Source: Congeria kusceri (lineage: Eukaryota; Mollusca; Bivalvia; Myida; Dreissenidae). Taken from it: a stretch of 64,000 bases of DNA. A program made the position numbers and the translations under genes. This document shows, one piece after another, positions 53,463-64,000 of this stretch. How positions within the stretch are numbered: the first letter of the stretch is position 1; every line of letters begins with the position of its first letter. Where the stretch lies: NCBI GenBank assembly GCA_027627225.1, contig CM051029.1:18219656-18283655 (forward strand), written 5' to 3'. Below the pieces are notes generated by a model. It was not told the DNA's origin. It ran no database searches and worked only from the letters and a program-made list of their open reading frames with translations.

Positions 53463-55440
53463 TTAAAGCCGCAGTCCGTAGAATATAATTCAATACATCT
53501 TAAAATGGCATTAGTTATAATTAAGAAATAATTGACGGGTAACTGTTGGTTATTGCGGTAATAACCAACTGTTTGCAGTTCCGATGCGTAGGAATTAAAC
53601 CACGAGTGGTTTGAAAACAAGCATTGGAACGATCTTATATAAAATTCGTATTTTTAAAGGTTATGAATGAGAACTATATTTATCTAAACTCCGCCCATTT
53701 TCCGAGAAGAGCATTCACACGTGCGTTTCAGTGACGTCAATAACTCATAACAATTTAAAATGACGTCAGCTTTATTGATGAAAATTGAGCGAATGACGTC
53801 ATACTTATCGATATAATACAGTGAAAATATGATGCTAAAAAGCGCAAATTAAAAGCATATTAACAAAATGTAAACGTTTTTGTGAACTTAGTATACAATA
53901 TGTAGTACAGGTGTGGTTTTATTGTGCTACATACTGCAGAAAATTATTTGTTTGTCACAATTTGCTATCGCGCGTTTAAGCACGTGCATTTTACGGAACA
54001 ATTTCTTCGAATTTCCGGAACTATTTTCAAAACATTAGGCTCCGCCCATTATTTGTTGTACAATAACCCACAGTTATTTTCCTTCTTTATCTATGCACCA
54101 CTAGCCGCGTGCCGTGGTTAATAACGTTTATTCGTCTGAAAACTGTTTGTTATTCACGAAAGGCATTTAATGTCTATGTTCGAAAACGCTTGGAACGATC
54201 GGAATATACACTAATGTACCTGCTGATTTACTCCAGAGGCAATTTAAAGTTACCATAACGTTATTATTTTACCGATTTTAATGCGGTTTTTTATGTCCCC
54301 ACTTTAGAGGGGTGGGGCATATAGATTTGCCATTGTCTGTCCTTCTGTCCTTCCTTCCGGCCGTCCGTCGGATTTTTGTGTCGCACGTAACTCAAAAAAG
54401 TATTGCTGCTAGAGTGATGAAACTTTACAAACATATTAATCAGCATGTGAACTTGTGCACCTGGGTATTTTGGTGCAGTTTTTTTCCGACATCAGAGGAG
54501 TTATGGCCCTTTTTTTTAGCAAAAAATGACATTTTTGGACTTGTGTCGCGCGTAACTCAAAAAGTATTATTGCTAGAGTGTTGAAACTTTATAAACATAT
54601 TAATCAGAATGTGAACTTGTGCACCTGGGTATTTTGGTGCACTTTTTTCCGCCATCAGTGGAGTTATGACCCTTTTTTAGCAAAAAAGACATTTTTGGAT
54701 TTGTGTTGCGTGTAACTCAAAAAGTTTAACTGCTAGACTGATGCAACTTAATAAACATATTCATCAGCATGTGAACTTGTGCAGTTTTTTCCGACATCAG
54801 CTGAGTTATGGCCCTTTTTAACAAAAAATGACATTTTTGGACTTATGTCGCGTGTAACTCAAAAAGTATTAATGCTAGAGTGTTGAAACATAATGAACAT
54901 ATTAATCAGCATGTGAACTTGTGCACCTGGGTATTTTGGTGCAGTTGTTTCGGACATCAGCGGAGTTATGACCCTTTTTTAAGCAAAAAATGACATTTTT
55001 GGACTTGTGTTGTTTGTAACTCCAACAGTATTATTGCCAGAGTGATGGAACTTTATTAACATATTAATCAGTACATGTATGTGAACTTGTGCACCTGGGT
55101 ATTTTGGTGCAGTGTTTTCCGCCATCAGTGGAGTTATGACCCTTTTTTAGCAAAAAAAGACATTTTTGGATTTGTGTTGCGTGTAATTGTATATACTGCT
55201 AGACTGATGAAACTTTATAAACATATCATCAGCATGTGAACTTGTGCACCTGGGTATTTTGGTGCATTTTTTCCGACATTAGCAGAGTTTTGTGACAACC
55301 AGCGGAATGTGGGGGCATCCGTATTCTACGGACTCATGTCTAATTATATTTGTATCGGTACGATGTCCATTAGAAACGATCTCAAAGTTTTATTTTTGGT
55401 AACATATTTCTGAACTGCTTTAAAACTGGTACTTTTTTAA
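53463..55440 (+). mobile_element. Transposon copy related to 29820-30460, split by a tandem-unit element
   Basis: GTAGAATATAATTCAATACA (53480), CTGATTTACTCCAGAGGCAA (54222) and CGATGTCCATTAGAAACGAT (55360) are in the same order as in 29820-30460. Confidence 0.65.
54296..55336 (+). mobile_element. Element with about six 164-bp tandem units, GTCCCCAC...GGGGGCATC ends
   Basis: Units begin near TTGTGTCGCGCGTAACTCAA and include CATGTGAACTTGTGCACCTG, GGTATTTTGGTGCA and GAGTTATG(G/A)CCCTTTTT. ATGTC occurs at both junctions and may be the target duplication. A non-coding repeat family. Confidence 0.75.
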
Positions 55441-56675
55441 TTTAAGACGAACATTCACTTAAGACAAAAACATAGAGATTTATTCGTCTTTATAACGCCT
55501 AGCATGCACTGATGGTTTTCGTCGCGTCCTCGTACTGAACCCAGCAAGAACTCTCGGTGTCAGTGTCAATTTGTATAAGAAAAAGCAGGAAATTGTTGTG
55601 CTTGTTTGACAGCCTTTCAAAAATCATTCCGTAGTAATTATGCTTTCAGACAGAAGCACAGAAGCCTGGCGTTATTTCTTGACGAGCTTTTCTCTGTATG
55701 AATCTAACTGACTGTATAGTGAGTGCCTTAGCGTCGACAATTATTTGAATTTGAATACCATTCTTTTGTCTTAAAATGTTCGATTTAATTACACTATAAA
55801 AACGTGGTATCCAGCGTAAAGTATCGTCAGTTTGTACTTACTAAAATATATTAAATAATGTGCTTATAGATCTCCGATCCAGAATACCCTAGTGTTGTCA
55901 TTGTTTTCTTGTTAAAACATAAAATCAGTACGGAACGAAACTGTTGCAATGCAATTGAACAAAATGTATATGTATTATAATTATAAACAAAGCGAAACTC
56001 CAGTTGCGACAGCTGGAGAGAACTCTTATTAGCAGCCCGAGGTTTTATTTATGGCAAGTGACCAATTGCCAAAAAAAACACAGCACATCACAAAAACACA
56101 TTACAAACACAAAACACACATGAATAAAACTGGGGTCACCGCCTTGGAACGGTCGATGCAAAGCATTGGGGGTTTAAACCGGTTTATGTGTGCACGAACC
56201 CCACACTTGCCCAGAATTATTCACAAAACATGTAAGTGTAAATAAAAATTAACCTCATAGCATCGCAAATCAAATTAAACAGCAATAAAATACAATATTA
56301 TTGAATATAATTACCATTTAATTACTCAATTGCTAAATGCAAACCAGAGTAGCAGAATTGCAACTTTTGGAGGCACGTTGCCATGAAAGAAAAAACAAGT
56401 ATTAACTATATCTCGTCGTTTTATAAAAAGCTTTAAAGATAAAGCATCACAGAGTTCAATTTTCAGATCATCGTCATGCATTTTCAGGAAGAAGCCGTAA
56501 TGTTGGGTGTAAAAAGCCAGATTACTTAGCTTTGTTGTATATGTTTATAATTTCAAACTGAATAAAACTGAATTATGCATCATTATCATTCATCGTCAAT
56601 AATGCTGCATGCACTATCTATGATAACTGATCCATGGTTACGGGGTTTATGTTAGCGTATTATATTGTAGAAGCC
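55441..56675. other. Intergenic, no gene seen
   Basis: AT-rich. 56040-56240 has CA-rich sequence and a short open frame that I do not believe. No domain recognised. Confidence 0.4.
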
Positions 56676-57015
56676 CGTACATGTGAGCTCACTGGATATT
56701 GCTCAATGTTCCATACATGTGTACACACTGTAGAGGGGCGTACCTGTGTACTCACTGTAGAGACCCGTTCACCAGATATTGCTCAAGACGCCGTACATGT
56801 GTACTCACAGTAGAGACCCGTTCACCAGATATTGCTCAAGACTCGGTACATGTGTACTCACAGTAGAGACCCGTTCACCGGATATTGCTCAAGACTCGGT
56901 ACATGTGTACTCACAATAGAGACCCGTTCACCTGATAGTGTTCAAGACCCTGTACATGCGCACTCACAGTAGAGACCCGTTCACCGGATATTGCTGAAGA
57001 CTCCGTACATGCGCA
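56676..57015 (+). repeat. 53-bp tandem array, about six copies
   Basis: The unit is AGACCCGTTCACCGGATATT, GCTCAAGACTCGGTACATGT, GTACTCACAGTAG. Confidence 0.93.
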
Positions 57016-59930
57016 CGGACATTTGGACAGACACCTTGTGGAAAGCATGGACAACATTGACTAGGGAGTTTTATTCTAAATTGATACATAAGTATGATCT
57101 TTGAAAAAAAAAACACTGCTTTTTTATTGAATTTGTTTAATTCATTTTTGATAAAAATTAAGCCAAAATAGGAATTAAACGAAGTTAACTCTACTTTGTA
57201 AGTGATGTCCGTCTTTGGCCGATTCCCCGTACACATGGACGGCGTCTTACGTAATTCATCCGGCGTGCATTGAGTTTAACATTGTTTATAATGGCGCTTC
57301 CGAATATTGGCAGGAATGACCCTCTTCAAATAATGGGACCGTTCTGCAGGGGCGTAGCCATTGATGTAAACTGTATACGCACACGAGAAAATCAATTAAG
57401 AGGGAGGGTGTGCCTCTCCCGCTGGTGGGGTTCCGGGGATCTCCCGTGGAAAAAAGTAAAATAAGGCAGGGAATGGAGCATTCTGGAGCACTTTGAGGCA
57501 TCTTTCTAGTGTTAGATATTAATAAGTAATCATTTTCTCTACTATAGAAATGTATTTTCATCATGTAACATATATGGATATTTATCGACAAAAACAAATT
57601 AATATGCGTAACTGCTTAAGCTAATACTTTTTAGGTATTTTTAAGCTCCACATTTTTGTATTACGCACGTGCGTATTGGGCGCTACTCCCTTGCCGTTCT
57701 GCAAAGTTCGTGAGAAACTTCATATATTATCAGTGATAATTTATCAAACAAAGAACGAAAACACGCGTATTTGTATGTATTTTCATGACGTGCGGCACCT
57801 TTTCAGCGAAAATTCATTGGGATCTTTCAGCGACGAGGTCACATGATACGAGGTCACATGACGACGCACTCCTGTATGCATGCGCAATGGTCCAGAAAAA
57901 GCTCAACAGTATTTCAGTACACCTTTTGTTAAAAATGTTATAAATCACATCGTCTGAGATTTATAAAATGTCGGAACAACTACTTTTTTCTGTCGTTTGT
58001 CATAAAAGTGATTTGAACCAAGATATCAGTTATGATTGCAGAGTGTTATGTCAATTCTAATGAAAAAAATATATTGATAAAAAAACGTCACGTATTATTT
58101 ACGACACAGTTGTGAAAGTAGGCCAGTTTTCCTTTCGTGTTTTATTTTACTAGACTGAACAAAAAAAGAAGGTAATCACAAATATATTTTATTGTTTTTC
58201 GATACCTGTATTAAATATTTAAATAAACAAGAAATGTCTTTTAAAAAGACAATCGGCGTTGAAATTAATATTGAGATGTCATTTAAAGATTACCTAAACA
58301 GACGGCCAAGATGATCGGTTACGTGACTTCTCAGATCCCAGATTTTTTGGTCCCCACCAATATTAGGGGACTTATTGGACCCCAGATTTTTCGGACACTA
58401 TAAGAAAACTTCTCGGACCCAAAAGTTAATTTGAGATAAATTTATAAATTAAAAAATTAAATAGAATTATAATTAATATCTATGCCGTGAATAAACCAAT
58501 CATACAACTCCATGTTTCCACCAGTGGTATATGAATAACCAAAATAATTTAGGTTAACATAATTGTTATCTGAATTTGTCAAGCCAATTTAACAAATTAA
58601 CAATGTAAGAAAATAATTTCGGGAAAATTATTATGTATCAGACGAGTCTATATAGTTATTTATAGTACCGGTAATATACCATTCATGTTAGTTATCTAAT
58701 ATAATAACGATTTGAAGTCAAATAAGCATGTACCCTGTGTATCCCAATAAAAAGCGATAGTCAGGGAATATTCAGCGATTTTTGAAATGTTAAGACTTTA
58801 TTTTTTCATAATGCAAACATAAAAATTCATTAGACTATGACGATTTTAAATTATATCAGTAGAAATATGATATATCAAGGGTTCCTGTGTATAATTAATA
58901 CTGCAAATTGTGTATTCATGCTACTCGAATAACAATTCGACATATTCCGAATCTTCTTTCATAACATTTTATCTATAGAAAATGTAGCAACTGTTTACAG
59001 ATTAAATAACATCTACAGGAGAAGTTGATAGAAAGATGCAATTATAAATAATCGTTTATAAATCGTAACCACAATTTTAAATCAAATTAACAGTAAGTTT
59101 ATAATATAAATTCCACATTTATTGAAATTTTTAGGTTTATGATTCTCTGAACGCTATTATTTATGCATGTACGAGTATATTAACACAGCTATACAGCCGT
59201 TGCTAGCATCGCGCGCTATTTTTAGAATGCCACTACTTTTTGTGGAATGCGATGAACTCGCTAGAATCAATGGCTACATGGAACGGCAATTCTGTGAGTG
59301 TGATTTATGCATGGGAACATTGCACAATTGCTATTTATAGAGCGTAACGCTTATATAAATGTAGGCTAAACAATATAGTTATTTCGTTACGCGAATGAAT
59401 ATAGCATTCTGTTTACGGCATACCATGAGAAAATACGTTCATAATTAGCCTCAGTTTTAGAGTATACGCGAGGATATGTTTATAACTTCATTTTAACCGC
59501 TTATGGGCAACGATTCTACAAATGAACTAATATGCACAACATATTGGTAATATCCTTAAACATTGTTTTGACGTGTATGCTATCAAAACAAAACATTTAT
59601 TTAACGAAAAACATTTAATTATTGGAAAACATAAATAAAACAAAAACTATCTGACAAACTCAATAAAATGTTCTAGGGTCAGGGCACCTTTTAGGGTAGG
59701 TCGGGTAACCTGAAACAAACATGTTTACACCTTACTACATTATTACTTTTAATGCAAATGTGAACCGAAAAACATTAAAGAGCGAAAATGCGCTGTGTGG
59801 ACGAAATTTTAACACTCTTTCTAAGTATTATAGACGCACGTACACATGTACATGTTATGGATACTTGTAGATTGACGTCAATGCTTTTTTAAGTTCATTT
59901 ATTTGGTTGTTATGTTTGTTTCCAAAGGAC
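57016..59930. other. Intergenic, no gene seen
   Basis: 57340-57480 contains CAGGGGCGTAGCC, a frequent DNA-transposon terminus. 57838-57862 repeats ACGAGGTCACATGA twice. The rest is AT-rich and shows no exon. Confidence 0.45.
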
Positions 59931-59933
59931 TTT

Positions 59934-61215
59934 GTGTACATGTCCTAACCATCATGTATAAGTACATTCCAAAGGACTTTGTGTACATGTACTTACCTTC
60001 ATGTATAAGAACATTCCAAAGGACTTTGTGTACATGTACTTACCTTCATGTATAAGTACATTCCAAAGGACTTTGTGTACATGTACTTACCTTCATGTAT
60101 AATTACATTCCAAAGGACATTGGGTACCTGTACTTACCTTCATGTATAAGTACATTCCAAAGGACATTGTGTACCTGTACTTACCTTCATGTATAAGTTC
60201 ATTCCAAAGGACATTGTGTACCTGTACTTACCTTCATGTATAAGAACATTCCAAAGGACATTGTGTACCTGTACTTACCTTCATGAATAAGTACATTACA
60301 AAGGACATTGTGTACCTGTACTTTCCTTCATGTATAAGTACATTCCAAAGGACTTTGTGTACCTGTACACCTTCATGTATAAGTACATTCCAAAGGACTT
60401 TGTGTACCTGTACTTACCTACATGTATAAGTAAATTCTAAAGGACTTTGTGTACCTGTACCTACCTACATATATAAGTACATTCCAAAGGACTTTGTGTA
60501 CATGTACTTACCTTTATGTATGAGTACATTCCAAAGGACTTTGTGTACCTGTACTTACCTACATGTATAAGTACATTCCAAAGGACTTTGTGTACCTGTA
60601 CTTACCTACATGTACAAGTACATTCCAAAGGACTTTGTGTACGTGTACTTACCTTTATGTATTAGTACATTCCAAAGGACTTTGTGTTCCTGTACTTACC
60701 TTCATGTATTAGTACATTCCAAAGGACCTTGTGTACGTGTACTTACCTTCATGTATAAGTACATTCCAAAGGACATTATGTACCTGTACACCTTCATGTA
60801 TAAGTACATTCCAAAGGACATTATGTACCTGTACACCTTCATGTATAAGTACATTCCAAAGGACATTATGTACCTGTACATCTTCATGTATAAGTACACT
60901 CCAAAGGACATTGTGTACCTGTACACCTGTATATATGAGTACATTCCAAAGGACATTGTGTACTTGTACACCTGTATGTATGAGTACATTCCAAAGGACT
61001 TTGTGTACATGTACTTACCTTCACGTATAAGTACATTCCAAAGGACTTTGTGTACGTGTACTTACCTTCATGTATTAGTACATTCCAAAGGACTTTGTGT
61101 ACGTGTACTTACCTTCATGTATAAGTACATTCCAAAGGACTTTGTGTACATGTACTTACCCACATGTATGAGTACATTCCAAAGGACATGTGTACATGTA
61201 CCTACCTTCATGTAT
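59934..61215. repeat. 47-bp minisatellite, about 27 copies, with a minus-strand donor motif
   Basis: The plus-strand unit is ACATTCCAAAGGACTTTGTG, TACATGTACTTACCTTCATG, TATAAGT. On the minus strand many units read CATGAAG|GTAAGTAC, a near-consensus 5' splice site. Variants have CACCTT or CTACCT in place of CTTACCTT. Confidence 0.95.
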
Positions 61216-61521
61216 TAATATATGTGTTATTATCTTTCAACTTCTACGATATATGTGAATTTGTTATTGGTCGTTGACACAATAATAAAATAGCTCGAAC
61301 CATAAATATATAACCATTCAAAAACCATAAATATATAACCATACAAAATAACGAGCTTTCGAAGGAAACACAAAGCAACAAATTAAATATATGTAAAATG
61401 TTTATTAAAAATTAACAGTGAACTGTAACGTCTTTAACGAGAAGTTTAAACAATAACATTTACACAATCATGACAATAAAGACTTAACTAACAAATATTG
61501 AAAAAAAAACAGTTATACATT

Positions 61522-61769
61522 GGAGGCGTGTTGTGGGAAAACCAGGTTTAATGCATCTGCGTAAAGTGTCGTCCTGGATCAACCTATGCAGTCCGAACAG
61601 GCTAATCTAGGACGACACTTTCCACTTTTATGGTATTTTCTGTTTCAAGGACGCCTCTTCTAAACATAAATCCATGGTAGGCGGAAAGTGTCGTCCAGTC
61701 CGAACAGGCTGATCCGGGACGACACTTAACGCACATGCATGACCTCGAGTTTCCCACGTCACGCCTCAT
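61522..61769. mobile_element. Hairpin MITE copy
   Basis: GGAGGCGTGTTGTGGGAAAA to GTTTCCCACGTCACGCCTCA, with both internal stems partly kept. Confidence 0.9.
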
Positions 61770-62385
61770 TCATAAATGTATATAAATGTGCTTTCAACAT
61801 TTAAGTTTTCTTTTAAATGTATTATCTTCTGTTCAATACGTTGAATGTCGTATCGAAATGAATAATATTATTAACTAAAGAAAAAAAAATCTGTTAATAT
61901 TGTGCATCAAACATTAATTATAGCGTTTTCTTGAGGATCTCGTATTGTGTTTTACAATACGGTATTGGAATAAATAATAGTCCTAAATAACGAAAATACG
62001 AAAAATTCATACATTTATAAATATATAAATGGGCAGCCAAAATCATCGTTTTCTTGTTGATTCATTATATGTTGGTACAGTACGGTGCAAAGTACTATTT
62101 GAATGGCAAATATGTTTTATAAAACATATGCAGTAAATTATTAACTGACATCTGAAGAATTATAATATGACGCAATATGAATGTCAATAAACGCTATTTA
62201 AGTAGTATTGTTCATTATATGATATATGAGGGTTTTTTTCTTTTTACAAAAATGATGCTAAAATACAGATTTTTATATTCCATAGTAACAGCATACAGGG
62301 ATTAAATAATAGTCTTCAGATAGATATATGAAACTGTTTGCCTCCTATATCTTGATTTACTTTTAAGAAAAGAACAACATAATTG
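61770..62385. other. AT-rich intergenic, no gene seen
   Basis: No coding or repeat structure recognised. Confidence 0.4.
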
Positions 62386-62499
62386 ATGCGTGTCGTGGGA
62401 AAACCGGGCTTAATGCACGTGCGTCAAGTGTCGCTACTCAGGCTGATCCAGGTTACTTTACGCAGATGAATTAAACCCGGTTTTCCCACGACACGCCTC
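62386..62499. mobile_element. Hairpin MITE, short internally deleted copy
   Basis: GATGCGTGTCGTGGGAAAAC to GTTTTCCCACGACACGCCTC in 114 bp; the central part is missing and the inverted ends are nearly perfect. Confidence 0.9.
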
Positions 62500-63510
62500 A
62501 ATTACAATCCAACAAGTAATAATAATTAAATCACACTATTTTATCACGATGTTGTCGTCCAATGGATCCTCTTTGCAATCTATATAAACCGTTTATTTGA
62601 ATCAAAATATAGCACAATTAGGTGAACTATGCGAAGTTTTCGATATAAAAGCGTAGCAATTTCGATCAATATATAAAACACAAAGGGAGAAAGTTTTCGC
62701 AGTTATTTGGTATGTTTTGTTTATCAAAGAACAACTGTTTTAAAACGTTTTGTTCCAATTTCGCACTTGATTTTTCTTTGCGATGAACAATCATTTTACA
62801 TGTACACATAGTATACGTAGAGTAGTCGATGAAACATTGATATACAATTAACGAAATATTAAGTGCCGTGTTGACGTCAGTAAAAATAAGCCTCTCAAAG
62901 GGACTTCTTCACAGATGTTCGTGGTGATTTATAAATGTTATAAACATATTAAAATAAAAACCGCATCATTAAGCAGGTTGACATGAATACACATTTAAAA
63001 TATCATAGAAGAAAGCTGCGGCGGTCAAAAGTCAGGTGCGCTACCAATGACAACGGGGATTTAGTTGGAAATGTATTTTAACGGTGTGAAAGTAAAGTAT
63101 AGGTTGTCAAAAATATTCCACTCGTATAAAAATCTGAAGGAACGCCTAATTATAAATTGATGATGAATGTTATTTTCCCTTAAAACACATAGAGTTCGTT
63201 CCAGAAATTAAATGCTTATACATGTTTGTTTAGTTGTGAGCGTTGAAAATCTGACCCTGGACTTAGACATGATGTTTTCGGGCAAACTATTATATATTTT
63301 CATTTATATATTGGTATATTTTGTCGTAATGTTTAGACACAGTTAATTATTGACTCAACAATATAAAATGTTTCCACACCTACCAGAAAGAAACAATACT
63401 ACTGTTTTTCCCTACAGTTTATTACTTTATTCCTTTAACTTGGTCGATATACATAAAATCTCGCTTAATTATCACCATGCTAACCATTTTCGGAAAAAAC
63501 TGAACGATTT
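62500..63510. other. AT-rich intergenic with element debris
   Basis: 62895-62925 (CAAAGGGACTTCTTCACAGA) looks like the left end of the tRNA-cassette family, with a very decayed cassette near 63010-63060. Nothing else is recognised. Confidence 0.4.
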
Positions 63511-63587
63511 ATCAAGGGTTGAAAACCAGAAGGTACTAACTGCTATTGAGTTCACTGACAGTTAGTTCCTTTTGGTTTTCAACCCTC
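63511..63587. repeat. Hairpin with CRAGGGTTGAAAACC ends
   Basis: CAAGGGTTGAAAACCAGAAG then GTACTAACTG pairs with CAGTTAGTTCCTTTTGGTTT then TCAACCCTCG across a short loop. The same outer word (CGAGGGTTGA) bounds the hairpin at 31544-31629. Confidence 0.85.
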
Positions 63588-63639
63588 GTTTTGTAGCATA
63601 CGTGAAATATTAGTGTGCCACTTAGCAGCAATTGGCATA

Positions 63640-63757
63640 CTACTGGTAACCCGCTTAGATCGGCTAAGCTTGCCCAGGAAAAGTGTGAGTAGGTTAACTG
63701 ACCGCCGTAATATGACTGAAAAACTGTTTAAACGGCGAAAAATCAAACAAACAAAAG
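63640..63757 (+). mobile_element. tRNA-derived SINE, 3' fragment
   Basis: TACTGGTAACCCGCTTAGAT, AAGTGTGAGTAGGTTAACTG and the tail AATCAAACAAACAAA match the 3' part of the SINE family. Confidence 0.88.
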
Positions 63758-64000
63758 CACAAAAGAGCAAACGGAGTTTCACGTTGTTTACCGTCTGAAT
63801 TTATATTCTAATGAATAGAAACAAAATCAACAACCTAACATCCGCGAAGAAGTTTAAACGTATCAGTGGTAAAAACTGGAATAGTCAATCTGACGCCATT
63901 GTTATGCAGCGTCTAGTTTGGTATGTAGGTCATTGGGAGGCGACAAAACATGCAATTCATATTGTTTTCATTGCATGTCTTTAAAGAAATTCAAAATTAC

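Noticed and set aside
60610..61218. A 202-codon open frame with YIPKDFVYVYLP-like repeats
   Set aside because: It is the translation of the 47-bp minisatellite; it has no unique sequence at either end and no domain.

Overview
This is eukaryotic, AT-rich, intron-containing DNA packed with transposable elements. It looks like a bivalve mollusc. My best guess is a dreissenid mussel (zebra or quagga mussel), because of the many copies of a hairpin element with termini like GAGGCGCGTCGTGGGAAAAC; that species guess is recall, not a search result. No bacterial features, CRISPR arrays or rRNA genes are visible.

Two host genes can be supported. The first is a plus-strand gene for a homocysteine S-methyltransferase (MmuM/BHMT-type, zinc-dependent), split into nine coding exons from 7929 to 41106. 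All splice phases agree, the joined CDS is 984 bp (327 aa), and the zinc ligands (one Cys in GLNC, two in GGCC) are present. The second is a minus-strand intact 168-aa coding exon for CEP19 (centrosomal protein of 19 kDa) at 47500-48006.

Layout: 1-5000 holds transposon debris, including a 166-171 bp tandem-unit element (794-3110). 4998-8825 holds a promoter-like segment present as an inverted pair, a 17-copy 115-bp array between the arms, and candidate exon 1. 9349-41106 is the methyltransferase gene; its introns are filled with minisatellites, MITEs, SINEs and nested DNA transposons. 41.1-47.4 kb is intergenic repeats. 47.5-52.1 kb holds CEP19 and a deeply nested transposon stack upstream of it. 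52.7-53.2 kb holds a truncated LINE endonuclease. 53.4-64 kb is gene-poor and holds a 47-bp minisatellite (59.93-61.21 kb) and more MITEs.

The most unusual signal is in introns 2, 3 and 4 of the methyltransferase gene. Each begins with a large minisatellite that starts at, or within a few bases of, the 5' splice site. In introns 2 and 3 the repeat unit contains the last coding bases of the exon plus the GTAAG donor, so roughly 22 and 27 copies of an exon-intron junction follow the real one. In intron 4 a 27-bp, 3.7-kb array starts just after the donor and ends at a decayed second copy of the exon's 3' part. Exon 3 also has a decayed tandem copy, and the first bases of exon 8 with its acceptor are duplicated upstream. 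This looks like repeated birth of minisatellites from splice junctions within one gene.
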